Shown here piece after piece: positions 8,313-17,146 of a stretch of 54,710 nucleotides of DNA. The first letter of the stretch is position 1. The number at the start of each line of letters is the position of its first letter. The stretch lies in contig CAYXOX010000005.1 of the NCBI GenBank assembly GCA_964466745.1, forward strand, positions 1 through 54,710, given 5' to 3'. The position numbers were made by a program, and so were the translations under genes. Origin of the DNA: CAYXOX01 sp964466745. Lineage in GTDB: Bacteria; Pseudomonadota; Alphaproteobacteria; Rhodobacterales; Rhodobacteraceae. The notes under the pieces are model-generated. The model was not told the origin of the DNA and did not search any database. It worked only from the letters and a program-made list of their open reading frames with translations.

Positions 8313-8346
8313 TTGACAGGCATTTTGTTATGGAATGCAATAAAAT
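8313..8346 (+). promoter_or_regulatory. Putative sigma70 promoter with overlapping ROK-type palindromic operator
   Basis: TTGACA at 8313-8318 is followed 17 bp later by TGCAAT at 8336-8341 (4 of 6 to consensus), 71 bp before the binding-protein ATG. The imperfect palindrome ATTTTGTTAT (8322-8331) and GCAATAAAAT (8337-8346) matches at 8 of 10 positions and covers the spacer and -10. Its AT-rich arms resemble NagC/Mlc-type sites. The 165-bp region is shared with the divergent ROK gene. Binding is inferred. Confidence 0.5.
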
Positions 8347-8411
8347 CCGTTGGCGCGTCCAGATGCCAACGGCGCGGGTGCGGACCCGCGCGACGGATCA
8401 AGGGAGCGAAC

Positions 8412-9395
8412 ATGAAGAACACATTGAGGAAGGCCGCGCTGCCGGCCATTTTTGCCCTCTCGGCCTCCACCGCCTTGGCAGACGGAACCGTAACGGTCTA
8501 CACGGCCGTGCCGCAGAATTTCATCGATGCCCTCGTCCCGATGTTCGAGGAGCAGACAGGGACATCGGTCGAGATCATCAAGGCCGGATCGGGAGAGCTG
8601 TTGAACCGGCTCACGGCTGAGGCCGCAAACCCGCAGGCCGACGTGCTTTGGAGCGTCGACGGCACCGTGATCGACTTCAACCCGAGCCTCTTCGAGGCCT
8701 ACGAGGCGGCGGGCTCAGACATGCTGGCCGACGGCATGAAGCAGAGCGTGATGTGGACCCCGTTCACCGCCGTCGTCATGGCGTTCATCGTCAACGAGGG
8801 CGAACTGGGCGGCAAGCCCGTCCCGCAGAGCTGGGCGGCGCTGGCCGACCCGATGTACGACGACATGATCTCCTCCGCCCGGGCAGAGGGTTCGGGCTCG
8901 GCCTACATCCAGTTGGCGACGGTGCTGCAGGCCTTCGACACGGAGGAGGCCGGCTGGGAGGTCTACGAAGGCATGCTCGGCAATTTCGTCCTGTCCGACA
9001 GCTCCGGCGCCGTTCCGCGCTTCGTGAACGACGGCGAACTGGCAATCGGCGTGACCCTGGAGGATGCCGCCCTGCGATATGTCGAGGGAGGCGGGCCGGT
9101 TCAGATCGTCTATCCCGCCGAGGGAACCGCCATCGCGCCCGATGCCATGGCGCTTGTCGCCGGCGGCCCCAATGCCGACAACGGAAAGGCCTTCATCGAC
9201 TTCATGTTGTCGTCCGAAGCGCAGGAGATCGTCGCCGCCGAGGGCCGCCGTCCGGTGCGCTCGGACGTGGCGTCGAACCCCGCGCTGACGCCGCTGCCCG
9301 AGGTGAACTCGGTCGGATACGATGCCCAGTGGGCCGCCGATAACCGCGAACGGCTCGTGGACGCCTGGCAGGACATGGTCCTCGACGTGCAGTAG
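8412..9395 (+). CDS. ABC transporter periplasmic substrate-binding protein (Fe3+/phosphonate/sugar-phosphate type)
   Basis: A 327-aa protein with signal peptide (MKNTLRKAALPAIFALSASTALA-DG) and the type 2 periplasmic binding fold of the FbpA/AfuA/PhnS family: TVYTAVPQNFIDALVPMFEE, VEIIKAGSGELLNRL, ADVLWSVDGTVID and EGTAIAPDAMALV. The tandem tyrosines that hold iron in FbpA are not seen at the equivalent place (there is a lone Tyr in ALRYVEGG), so iron is doubtful. Related proteins bind 2-aminoethylphosphonate or hexose phosphates. ATG at 8412 has GGGAG upstream. It is the first gene of a five-gene run, followed by a strong hairpin (9412-9438) and the ATPase. Confidence 0.82.
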   Translation: MKNTLRKAALPAIFALSASTALADGTVTVYTAVPQNFIDALVPMFEEQTGTSVEIIKAGSGELLNRLTAEAANPQADVLWSVDGTVIDFNPSLFEAYEAAGSDMLADGMKQSVMWTPFTAVVMAFIVNEGELGGKPVPQSWAALADPMYDDMISSARAEGSGSAYIQLATVLQAFDTEEAGWEVYEGMLGNFVLSDSSGAVPRFVNDGELAIGVTLEDAALRYVEGGGPVQIVYPAEGTAIAPDAMALVAGGPNADNGKAFIDFMLSSEAQEIVAAEGRRPVRSDVASNPALTPLPEVNSVGYDAQWAADNRERLVDAWQDMVLDVQ

Positions 9396-9411
9396 CCCTC
9401 CGCTCCGCCAC

Positions 9412-9438
9412 GGCCGGGCGCCGCACAGGCGCCCGGCC
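9412..9438 (+). terminator. Intercistronic hairpin after the binding-protein gene
   Basis: GGCCGGGCGCC (9412-9422) and GGCGCCCGGCC (9428-9438) form a perfect 11-bp stem with a 5-nt loop. No T run follows, and the ATPase gene starts 28 bp later. It is therefore more likely a partial terminator or an mRNA-stabilising hairpin that raises binding-protein output over the membrane components. Confidence 0.6.
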
Positions 9439-9466
9439 CACGCACGGACTTCTTACAGGTGACAGG

Positions 9467-10555
9467 ATGGCATCGGTCGAGATTACCGGCCTGCGAAAGC
9501 TCTATGCCGACGTGGTGGCGCTGGAGAACATCGACGTCTCGATCCCGACGGGATCCTTCTACACGCTGCTCGGGCCTTCGGGCTGCGGAAAGACCACGCT
9601 GTTGCGGACGATCGCCGGTTTCCATCGGCAGAATGCCGGAACCATCGCCATAGACGGCACCTCCATCGAGACGCTGCCCGCCCATCGCCGCGATGTGGGC
9701 ATGGTGTTCCAGGACTACGCCGTCTTTCCGCACCTGTCGGTGGAAGACAACGTGGCGTTCGGCCTGCGGCAGAGAAAGCTGAAGTCGAGCGAGATACGGG
9801 CCCGCGTGGCCGAGGTACTCGAGGTGGTGCAGCTCGGTGCCTTTGCGAAGCGCATGCCGCACGAGCTGTCGGGCGGGCAGCAGCAGCGGGTGGGCCTCGC
9901 CCGCGCAATCGTCATCAAGCCCAAGGTTCTCCTGATGGACGAGCCGCTCTCGAACCTCGACGCCCGGCTGCGGGTGGACCTGCGGTCCGAACTCCGCCGC
10001 ATCCAGGGCGAGCTCGGCATCACCACCATCTACGTGACCCACGACCAGGAAGAGGCCCTGGCGATGTCCGACACGGTCTGCGTGATGTTTAACGGCATCA
10101 TCCAGCAGGCGGCACCGCCGCTGGACATCTACCTGCGCCCGGCCAACCGCTTCGTGGCCACCTTCGTGGGGGCCAACAACTTTCTGCGCGTCGCCCGGCA
10201 GGGACGGCGCCTGTCGCTTGGCTCCGGCGGCGCCGATGTGAGCGATCTCGTGGCCGCGGAACGGATTGCCGGCCCGGTGGTGGCCGCGCTGCGGCCCGAG
10301 GCCCTGAGCGTCCATCTGCCCGGCAGCCCCGCCCCGGAGGGACATGTCGCCATACCGGCGACCCTGCGCCAGGTGAGCTTCATCGGACGCGAGATGGAGG
10401 TCTTCACCACCACCGACGACGGCGAGGAAATCAAGGTCGTCTCCCGCCCCGACCCCGAGGTGATCGCCCTTCGGCAGGGCAGCGTGGTCATCGTTTCCGC
10501 GCGCCGCGAAGAGCTGATCTTCTTCGAGGACAGCGAAACCGGGGCCCGTATATGA
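9467..10555 (+). CDS. ABC importer ATP-binding protein (FbpC/PotA type)
   Basis: A 362-aa protein. Walker A is GPSGCGKT (residues 36-43), the Q-loop is in MVFQDYAVFPHLSV, the signature is ELSGGQQQRV, Walker B is VLLMDEPLSNLD and the H-loop is YVTHDQEEA. A C-terminal OB/TOBE regulatory domain spans about 240-350. It energises the permease at 10552, which it overlaps by 4 bp (ATGA). The full C-terminal domain is that of the FbpC/PotA/CysA group, where it can bind regulatory ligands. ATG at 9467 follows GTGACAGG and is consistent with family length. Confidence 0.9.
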   Translation: MASVEITGLRKLYADVVALENIDVSIPTGSFYTLLGPSGCGKTTLLRTIAGFHRQNAGTIAIDGTSIETLPAHRRDVGMVFQDYAVFPHLSVEDNVAFGLRQRKLKSSEIRARVAEVLEVVQLGAFAKRMPHELSGGQQQRVGLARAIVIKPKVLLMDEPLSNLDARLRVDLRSELRRIQGELGITTIYVTHDQEEALAMSDTVCVMFNGIIQQAAPPLDIYLRPANRFVATFVGANNFLRVARQGRRLSLGSGGADVSDLVAAERIAGPVVAALRPEALSVHLPGSPAPEGHVAIPATLRQVSFIGREMEVFTTTDDGEEIKVVSRPDPEVIALRQGSVVIVSARREELIFFEDSETGARI

Positions 10556-12216
10556 GCACCCTTGCCAGTCTGCGCCGGAGGCTGGATTTCTGGGGCACAG
10601 CCACGCTCGTGATCGCGGTCGTGCTGGCGGTGCTGCTGATCATGCCGATCCTGCGGGTGTTGCTGCTGAGTTTCGTCGATGCCGACACGGGGGCATGGAC
10701 GCTCGGCAACTACATCGAGGTCTTCACCCGGAACTACTACGTCAACGGGCTCAAGAACACGCTGTTCGTCGGGCTGTTGGGAACCCTCGGTGCGTGCCTG
10801 CTCGGCATACCGCTGGCCTTCTTCACCGCCCGTTTCCACATCAGGGGCCGGGCCTGGATCTCGACGCTGGCGATCCTCGTTCTGGTCGCCCCGCCCTTCA
10901 TCGGGGCCTACGCCTGGATCATGATGCTCGGAGCCAACGGCTTCATCACGAATTTCCTCGAACGGCTGGGGGTCGAGATTCCCACGATCTACGGCGCCCA
11001 TGGGATCATCCTCGTGTTCACTCTTAAGTTCTTTCCCTTCGTCTTCCTGATGACGCAGACGGCGCTCAACGCGGTCAACAAGTCGTTCGAGGACGCCGCG
11101 GAGAATCTCGGGTGCACGCCCTGGCAGCGATTCCGCAAGATCACCCTGCCGCTTGTCTTCCCTGCGATCAGCACCGGCGCGATCATCTGCTTCGTGCTCG
11201 CGATCGCCGATTTCGGCACGCCCGCGATCCTCGGGCGCGGCTTTCGCACGCTTTCGGTCATCGCTTTTGCGGCATACCGCTCGGAGCTCGGCGGGCTGCC
11301 GACCATGGCCGTCACGGTGTCGATCATCATGATGGCAATCTCGATGCTTGCCCTGCTCGCCCAGCGACGCATTCTCGCGCGGCGCCGTTACGCCAGCAGC
11401 CTGACGAACCTGCCCGTGCGCCAGACGCTCACGGGCTGGCGCAACGCGGCCGTTCACCTCTTCTGCCACGCCACCGTGCTGATCGCGATGCTGCCGACAC
11501 TCGTGGTGGTCTACACGTCTTTCCTGAAAACCGACGGGCCGGTCTTCGTCGGGGGTTACGGGCTCGAGAGCTACGCCCGGATCCTCCGCACCGCGCCCGA
11601 CGCGATCATCAACAGTTTCGTCTTTTCACTCGCGGCCGTCGTGCTCATCACCGTCTTTTCGGCGCTGATCAGCTACATCATCGTGCGCCGCGAAACCGCG
11701 GCCGCCGGTGCGTTCGATTTCCTGATGATGGTGCCGTACCTCGTGCCCGGCGTGGTCATGGCAATCGGCTTCGTGACGACCTTCCGCTCAGGCGCCTTCG
11801 GGGGCATGTCGGTCGCCGCGCTGCTGATCCTGCTGTATTTCATCCGAAGGCTTCCCTACGGCGTCAGGTCAACGACATCGAGCCTGCGGCAGATCAAGCC
11901 CTCCATGGAGGAGGCAGCGATCAACCTCGGCGCGCCGCCGCAACTGGCGTTCCTCAAGGTGACCGTGCCGCTCATCGTTCCGGGCCTTGTCGTCGGCTCG
12001 CTGATGGGCTTCATCACCGCCATCAACGAGCTCTCGGGAACGCTGATCCTCTACAATTCCGGCACCGTGACCATGCCTGTGCAGATCTATCTTGCCGTCC
12101 TCGACGGCGAATTCGGTCTGGCTGCCGCGTTCTCCACAGTGCTGCTGCTTTGCACCGGCATATGCGTCTACGTGGTGTTCCGTTTCGCGGACAACCGCGA
12201 ATCCACTTTCGTATGA
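10552..12216 (+). CDS. ABC importer permease, fused two-domain (FbpB/AfuB type)
   Basis: A 554-aa membrane protein made of two tandem binding-protein-dependent permease domains (about 60-270 and 340-545) with about 12 helices. Each has an EAA loop, recognisable as EDAAENLGCTPWQRFRKITLPL and EEAAINLGAPPQLAFLKVTVPL (both shown in part: EAAxxxGAxxxxxFxxVxxPL pattern). Such single-polypeptide permeases are typical of Fe3+ and aminoethylphosphonate importers. The start overlaps the ATPase stop (ATGA), and the end lies 4 bp before the next gene, so translation is likely coupled. Confidence 0.9.
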   Translation: MSTLASLRRRLDFWGTATLVIAVVLAVLLIMPILRVLLLSFVDADTGAWTLGNYIEVFTRNYYVNGLKNTLFVGLLGTLGACLLGIPLAFFTARFHIRGRAWISTLAILVLVAPPFIGAYAWIMMLGANGFITNFLERLGVEIPTIYGAHGIILVFTLKFFPFVFLMTQTALNAVNKSFEDAAENLGCTPWQRFRKITLPLVFPAISTGAIICFVLAIADFGTPAILGRGFRTLSVIAFAAYRSELGGLPTMAVTVSIIMMAISMLALLAQRRILARRRYASSLTNLPVRQTLTGWRNAAVHLFCHATVLIAMLPTLVVVYTSFLKTDGPVFVGGYGLESYARILRTAPDAIINSFVFSLAAVVLITVFSALISYIIVRRETAAAGAFDFLMMVPYLVPGVVMAIGFVTTFRSGAFGGMSVAALLILLYFIRRLPYGVRSTTSSLRQIKPSMEEAAINLGAPPQLAFLKVTVPLIVPGLVVGSLMGFITAINELSGTLILYNSGTVTMPVQIYLAVLDGEFGLAAAFSTVLLLCTGICVYVVFRFADNRESTFV

Positions 12217-12220
12217 CGGC

Positions 12221-13186
12221 GTGACGGTGCGGATCGAACTGTTCAACCAGTCGAAGTACCGCGACGGCGCGCAGCAGGGCGACGATGTTCCCCTGATCCT
12301 GCCCGGCCATGCCTATGGCGTGTTCGACGGGGCGACCGACCCGCGGGGCACCCGGATCGGTGGCGTGCCGGCCGGCAGGTTCGCGGCCCTCACCGTATCT
12401 GCCGAGCTTGCCGCCATCGCTTTGGAACCGGCCGGGCGCGAGCTTCCGGCGCGCGCGCTGGTGGAGCGCCTTGCCGGCGCGCTGGAACGGCGAACAGCGC
12501 AACTCGGTCTGCCGATCCCGCCGTCCACGACCCTCGCCGTCGCCCTCGATTGCGGCCGCGAATGGCGCTTTGTGCTCCTCGGCGACAGTGGCATCAGGCT
12601 CAACGGGAGCGAGGTCCTGCGACGCGAGAAGATCATCGACGACGTGTCCACGGCCGCACGGGTGAAGCTGTTCGAAACGTTCCGCCCCGCGCAGCCGAAC
12701 GCGGACGCGGCCGAATACGCCACGCGCCGCGCGATCTTTCTCGGGCTCGGCCAGGCGGTAGACGAGGGACGCCTCGACAGCCACGCCGCCGAAGGTATCG
12801 TCGCCGCGACGATCGCGGAAACCGGGCTTTCGGCCCATGCCGAGACGGTGGCGGCGTTCCTGCATGACGGCATCCAGAAGCAGTACCGATACGGGAACGG
12901 TTCGGGGCCGCTGGCCTTCGACACGATGAACGGCACCCGCAGCGAGCTGACAGAACTGATCGACGAACGCCGCCCGAAATCCGAGATCAAGAGCATCGAG
13001 ATCTTTTCCGACGGCTACCCGGCGGAGCCCGCCGAGGTGTCGGTCAGCGCATGGGAGCAGGCGTTTCACCACGCCGAAGCCGTCGACTACCACAAGACCG
13101 GCGCCTACAGGACGGTCAAGGGCTCAACGAGCACCGAGGTTTTCGACGACCGGACCATCCTGATCCTCAGGCAGGAGCCGGGCTGA
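12221..13186 (+). CDS. PP2C-like metal-dependent phosphatase family protein
   Basis: A 321-aa protein starting at GTG 12221 (a GTG at 12227 is equally possible). PP2C landmarks in order: AYGVFDGATDPRG (metal-binding Asp, as in VFDGHGG), WRFVLLGDSGIRL (the GDS-R strand) and IKSIEIFSDGYPAEP (SDG with a metal Asp). It lacks an obvious signal peptide and is cytoplasmic. PP2C proteins normally dephosphorylate Ser/Thr, but this divergent form might instead act on an imported phosphorylated small molecule. The gene starts 4 bp after the permease stop, so it is part of the transport operon, and it precedes an asparagine synthetase-like gene. Function is unassigned. Confidence 0.65.
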   Translation: MTVRIELFNQSKYRDGAQQGDDVPLILPGHAYGVFDGATDPRGTRIGGVPAGRFAALTVSAELAAIALEPAGRELPARALVERLAGALERRTAQLGLPIPPSTTLAVALDCGREWRFVLLGDSGIRLNGSEVLRREKIIDDVSTAARVKLFETFRPAQPNADAAEYATRRAIFLGLGQAVDEGRLDSHAAEGIVAATIAETGLSAHAETVAAFLHDGIQKQYRYGNGSGPLAFDTMNGTRSELTELIDERRPKSEIKSIEIFSDGYPAEPAEVSVSAWEQAFHHAEAVDYHKTGAYRTVKGSTSTEVFDDRTILILRQEPG

Positions 13187-13293
13187 ACTCTCTCGCCCTT
13201 TCGGCGCGTCTGTGCGCCGCGTGCACCCCGGCCCGGCGGCGGGTTTCATCCCGTGCCGGTTCGGCATAGGTAGGTGAGAGAGAGAGGCTCGAG

Positions 13294-14817
13294 ATGTGCG
13301 GATTTGTCTGTCTTTGGCGCGTCGGCGACGAGAAACTCGCGGAGCGCATGATCCAACAGATCGCCCACCGCGGCCCCGATGCGCTTGCCGTCGCGAGGCT
13401 CCCCGGCGCCCCGGTGGTCATGGCGCACTGCCGCCTCTCGATCATCGGGACCGAGGACGGAGCCCAGCCGATCCACCAGACAGACGACCTGCTCGTCGTG
13501 AACGGCGAGATCTACAACCACGAAGACCTGCGCGCGATCCTCGGCGAAAGCGCCTTCGAGACGGCAAGCGACAGCGAGACGATCCTGCACCTCTTCCGCT
13601 CCGGCGCGAGCCGCTGGATCAGCCGGCTCGACGGCATGTTCGCCTTCGTTCTTGCCACCCGGGACAGGATCATCGCCGCGCGCGATCCGCTTGGCATCAA
13701 GCCGCTCTACCTGGCGAGGCTCGGGCAAGGCGTTGCCTTCGCGTCGGAGCTGAAGGCCTTCGACGGCATCCCCGTTCACTCCGTCGAGTTCGTGCCCCCC
13801 GGCGGACTCTACGATACGCGGGACGGCTGGCGGCAGTGGTATCGCACCCCGCACGGAGCGGCGGAGGCCGAAGGGGGGCTCGACATCGAGCACACCGCGA
13901 AGGAGTTGCGGCTCGTGCTCGAAGAGGCGGTGGCCAAGTGGATGGTCGCCGATGTGGAGGTGGGCTCGTTTCTCTCCGGCGGCCTCGACAGCTCGATCAT
14001 CGCGGCGATTGCGCAGAAGGTGCGGCAGGACACCAGCCGTTCCCCCCTGCGCACCTTCGCGGTTGGCGTCGAGGGCGCGCCCGACCTGGAAGCGGCACGC
14101 GCGGTGGCCGAGCACATCGGCTCGACCCACAGGGAACACGTCTTCACCGCCGATGACCTCGCCGAAGCGCTGCCGCATGTCATCTATCATCTCGAGTCGG
14201 CCGACGTGGATCTCGTGCGCAGCGCGATCCCGACCCTCTTCGCAGCCCGGCTTGCGCGTGAAGACGTGAAGGCCGTCCTGACCGGTGAGGGCGCGGACGA
14301 GCTCTTCGCCGGCTACACCTATCACCACGACTACGTCGATGCCCCCCGGGCGCTGGCGGATGAGCTGACCCGCGCGCTCGGAACCATGCACAACATCAAC
14401 CTGCAGCGCGTGGACCGGGTGACGATGTCGGAGAGCCTCGAGGCGCGCACGCCCTTCCTCGACCGCGAGCTGATCGACTTCGCGCAGGCGATTCCGGCGG
14501 CGCTCAAGCTTCGCAGGACCGATCCGGCGGCCATGGAGTCCACGGGGCCCAGCACCGAGAAGTGGATCCTGCGCAAGGCCTGTGCCGACCTGCTCCCGGC
14601 GGACCTCGTCTGGCGCAAGAAGGCGCAGTTCGACGAAGGCTCGGGAACCGTGGAAGCGCTTCAGGCCGCGCTGCGCAAACTGCTTGGAACCGGCGCGCCG
14701 GTCGGACGCGAGGAGGAGGCCGCGCTCTACGAACGCATCCTGCGGCAGCGCTTCATCGATGCCGACCGGATTCTCGAGAACGCGGGCAGCTGGACCGCGA
14801 GGCGCGTCGCCGTCTGA
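13294..14817 (+). CDS. asnB: Glutamine-hydrolysing asparagine synthetase-like amidotransferase
   Basis: A 507-aa protein. N-terminal class II glutaminase: nucleophile Cys2 (MCGFVCLW), AHRGPDA, VVNGEIYNH and ASDSETILHL. C-terminal ATP-pyrophosphatase: the P-loop FLSGGLDSSIIAAIA at about residues 226-240, then TGEGADELFAGY and EARTPFLDRELIDFA. All expected catalytic residues are visible, so it should transfer Gln-derived ammonia to a carboxylate. It is shorter than E. coli AsnB (554 aa). Paralogues in catabolic or secondary clusters often amidate substrates other than aspartate, and its place behind an importer and a phosphatase suggests that here, but this is inference. ATG at 13294 follows a purine-rich GAGAGAGAGAGG tract. 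Confidence 0.85.
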   Translation: MCGFVCLWRVGDEKLAERMIQQIAHRGPDALAVARLPGAPVVMAHCRLSIIGTEDGAQPIHQTDDLLVVNGEIYNHEDLRAILGESAFETASDSETILHLFRSGASRWISRLDGMFAFVLATRDRIIAARDPLGIKPLYLARLGQGVAFASELKAFDGIPVHSVEFVPPGGLYDTRDGWRQWYRTPHGAAEAEGGLDIEHTAKELRLVLEEAVAKWMVADVEVGSFLSGGLDSSIIAAIAQKVRQDTSRSPLRTFAVGVEGAPDLEAARAVAEHIGSTHREHVFTADDLAEALPHVIYHLESADVDLVRSAIPTLFAARLAREDVKAVLTGEGADELFAGYTYHHDYVDAPRALADELTRALGTMHNINLQRVDRVTMSESLEARTPFLDRELIDFAQAIPAALKLRRTDPAAMESTGPSTEKWILRKACADLLPADLVWRKKAQFDEGSGTVEALQAALRKLLGTGAPVGREEEAALYERILRQRFIDADRILENAGSWTARRVAV

Positions 14818-14972
14818 CCCCACGCCGGCCGGCGCCGCGTCGCCGGTTCAGCGCCCCCGGGCCGCGAAGCGAAAGTCCCTGAACGGCGCCTCGCCCGGAT
14901 CCCCTCGCGGCAAGGCCATGCCGATGCCCCGGGTGGGCTTTGCGCGGTCTCCCGGCCTAGCTGCACCGCGCG

Positions 14973-16793
14973 CTAGGACGTCAGGCAGGCCGTCTGAGCG
15001 ATGTAGTTGCGCCAGCCGCCGTGTTCGGAGATGTCCCGCGCACGCGCGAGCCCCGCAGGCTCGACGAGAAATCCCTTCACGGCGCTGCCGTCCGAAAGCT
15101 CGACGGTCCCGATGGAGAGCGGCGCTGGGATACCGGCAACGAAGGCGCCGAACCCCGCCTCGGGCACGGCCCAGACCTCCAGCGAGATGGCGACGCCGGG
15201 CTCGGCACGGATCATGCCCGGCCGCGCCGGAGGCCCTCCCGCCAGCGCATGCAGCCGATACCGCGGCGCGGAGTGCGCCGAACGCAGGAAACGTCCGCCC
15301 CGGGAAACGAGTTCCCTGTTCAACGGCAATCCCGACATGTGGGCCCCCACAACCGCCAGCGCCACTTCGCCGGGGCCGGGCTCCGCCCTCGGGGGCGATG
15401 CGGGCGCGGCCTGTGCCGGAAGGCGATGGGGCGTGGCCCCAAGGGCGGTGCCGGCCGCGCGGTGCAGCCGTTCCGCAAGGGCGGCCACAAGCGCGTCCTG
15501 CCCCGCGCGCGCCAGCAGCGTCACGCTGCCGGGCCGGCCGTCGGCGCGCGGGCGCGTGGGCACCGCGATCCCGCAGAGGTCCATCAGGTTGACGAAATTC
15601 GTGTATGTTCCGAGGCGCGCATTGGGGCCCACCGGATCGGCCGCCACCTCTGCGAGGCTGCAGAAGGTGGGTATCGATGGCACGCAGAGAAGATCCACCG
15701 CGTCCAGAAGCGGTACCGCCCGATGCCGAAGCTCGGCAAGCCTGTAGATACCGCGGAAGGCGTCGGCGGCGCTGAGGCGCGCGCCCGCCCCGATGATCTG
15801 GCGCGTCACCGGCAGCACAGCCCCGGGATCTGTCTCGAGCAACCGCTCGATCACCGTCAGCCGTTCGGCCACCCACGCCCCCTCGTAGAGCATTCGCGCG
15901 ACTTCGAAGAAGGGTGTGAAATCCATCTCCACGATGCGGGCGCCCTGCCCTTCGAGCTCTTCCAGCGCCGCGGCGAAGCTGTCGGCCTGCAGGGTGTCGC
16001 CGAAGAACTCGCGTGTCGCCGCATCGGGCACGCCGAGCGCGAGCGAAGGCGGCGGCGCACCGAGGGCGGGGACGTTGGCGGGCCGTGCGTACGCGTCCGC
16101 CGCGTCATGCATGGCGGCCACGCGAAACGCCGCCCAGGCATCGGGCACCGTCAGCGCGAATACCGAAATCGTATCGAGCGTGCGGCAGGCCGGCACGACG
16201 CCGGTGCTGGAGATGGCACCGAGCGTGGGCTTCAGCCCGACGATGTTGTTGAGGGCCGCCGGCACGCGCCCGGAGCCGGCAGTGTCGGTGCCGAGGGCGA
16301 AGGAAACGGCCCCGTGCGCCACCGCCACCGCGGACCCCGACGAGGACCCCCCCGGCACGATCGCGGGATCCACGGCGTTGCGCGGCGCCGGGAACGGTGT
16401 CCGCACGCCCACGAGGCCGGTTGCGAACTGATCGAGATTCGTCTTGCCGAGCGGGATCGCGCCGGCGGCCTTCAACGCGGCAACCGCGAAGGCATCGCGC
16501 TCCGGCTTGTAGGCATAGGCCCGGCATGCGGCCGTGGTGGGCACGCCCGCAAGATCGATGTTGTCCTTGATGGCGAAGGGGATGCCCCAAAGCGGGCGTT
16601 CCGGGTCGAAAGGACCGAGCGCTCGCGCCTCGGCGATCACCTCTTCCTCGGGCCGCAGGTGCAGGAAGATTCCCGGATCCTCTGCCGCCGCGATCCGTCG
16701 GTAGGCCTCGGCGATCACGTCGGCAGGGTCAAGCCTGCCGGCATAAGCGCGATGCAGCGTGTCGATGTCGAAGGAGAGGTCTTCGGTCATCAT
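14973..16793 (-). CDS. atzF: Allophanate hydrolase (AtzF type)
   Basis: A 606-aa protein that hydrolyses allophanate to 2 NH3 and 2 CO2. The N-terminal amidase-signature domain (about 1-440) shows the Ser-cisSer-Lys triad: Lys76 in FAIKDNID, Ser150/151 in VPGGSSSGSA and Ser174 in TDTAGSGRVP. The C-terminal AtzF domain (about 480-606) shows PLNRELVSRGGRF, PRYRLHAL, PARPGMIR and the terminal HGGWRNYI. Length and both domains match AtzF (about 605 aa). It overlaps the cupin gene by 4 bp (ATGA), and is the last gene of the nine-gene operon. In biuret catabolism it acts directly after biuret hydrolase. Confidence 0.9.
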   Translation of the reverse strand: MMTEDLSFDIDTLHRAYAGRLDPADVIAEAYRRIAAAEDPGIFLHLRPEEEVIAEARALGPFDPERPLWGIPFAIKDNIDLAGVPTTAACRAYAYKPERDAFAVAALKAAGAIPLGKTNLDQFATGLVGVRTPFPAPRNAVDPAIVPGGSSSGSAVAVAHGAVSFALGTDTAGSGRVPAALNNIVGLKPTLGAISSTGVVPACRTLDTISVFALTVPDAWAAFRVAAMHDAADAYARPANVPALGAPPPSLALGVPDAATREFFGDTLQADSFAAALEELEGQGARIVEMDFTPFFEVARMLYEGAWVAERLTVIERLLETDPGAVLPVTRQIIGAGARLSAADAFRGIYRLAELRHRAVPLLDAVDLLCVPSIPTFCSLAEVAADPVGPNARLGTYTNFVNLMDLCGIAVPTRPRADGRPGSVTLLARAGQDALVAALAERLHRAAGTALGATPHRLPAQAAPASPPRAEPGPGEVALAVVGAHMSGLPLNRELVSRGGRFLRSAHSAPRYRLHALAGGPPARPGMIRAEPGVAISLEVWAVPEAGFGAFVAGIPAPLSIGTVELSDGSAVKGFLVEPAGLARARDISEHGGWRNYIAQTACLTS

Positions 16794-17146
16794 GCGTTCT
16801 CCTCCAGGATCCGCACCGGCCGCTCCCACTGGATCAGCACCACGCACCCCTCCTCGGAACGCACCGAGTGCACCGAGCCTTCGGGGTTCACCACCAGGGT
16901 CCCGGCCGGGTAGAGTCCGGCCTCGTCCGACTGAGAGCCTTCGAGCACCAGGATGGTTTCGAGCCCCGTATGCAGGTGACGCGGCACGCTGGCACCGGGC
17001 GCGTAGCGCAGCAGCGCGAGCTTTGGGTAGTGCGATGTCAACTCGCAGATCTCCACGCCCTCTCGAAAGGGGCTGAAGTCGAGCGCGCGCCAGCTGCCCG
17101 AAAGCATTCCGGGCAGGTGGCGGGCCGTCTGCGCCGCGCTAGACAT
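16790..17146 (-). CDS. Small cupin-domain protein
   Basis: A 118-aa single-domain cupin. The metal-site motif 1 is ASVPRHLHTGLETILVLEG (H-x-H ... E), and motif 2 is PEGSVHSVRS with a His. It resembles the ChrR C-terminal-like cupins. It has no transport or regulatory domain; it may bind a metal or small acid, or act as an accessory enzyme in amide breakdown, but no activity can be assigned. It overlaps the isochorismatase-fold gene by 8 bp and AtzF by 4 bp, so it is an integral operon member. Confidence 0.8.
   Translation of the reverse strand: MSSAAQTARHLPGMLSGSWRALDFSPFREGVEICELTSHYPKLALLRYAPGASVPRHLHTGLETILVLEGSQSDEAGLYPAGTLVVNPEGSVHSVRSEEGCVVLIQWERPVRILEENA

Noticed and set aside
9110..10345. 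411-codon antisense ORF over the binding-protein/ATPase genes
   Set aside because: Opposite a gene with clear ABC motifs; composition is that of a high-GC mirror frame with no domain.
8412..12216. Annotating the importer as a ferric iron transporter
   Set aside because: The fold fits, but the paired iron-binding tyrosines are not seen, and a ROK regulator plus enzymes argue for an organic substrate.
13187..13293. GA-repeat before the asparagine synthetase-like gene as a regulatory repeat
   Set aside because: Short purine tract, adequately explained as an extended ribosome-binding region.
14848..14972. Coding-like tail (ALPRGDPGEAPFRDFRFAARGR) in the gap between asparagine synthetase-like and AtzF genes
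   Set aside because: No start, no domain and only a fragment; may be chance in GC-rich DNA or a relic, not enough to call.
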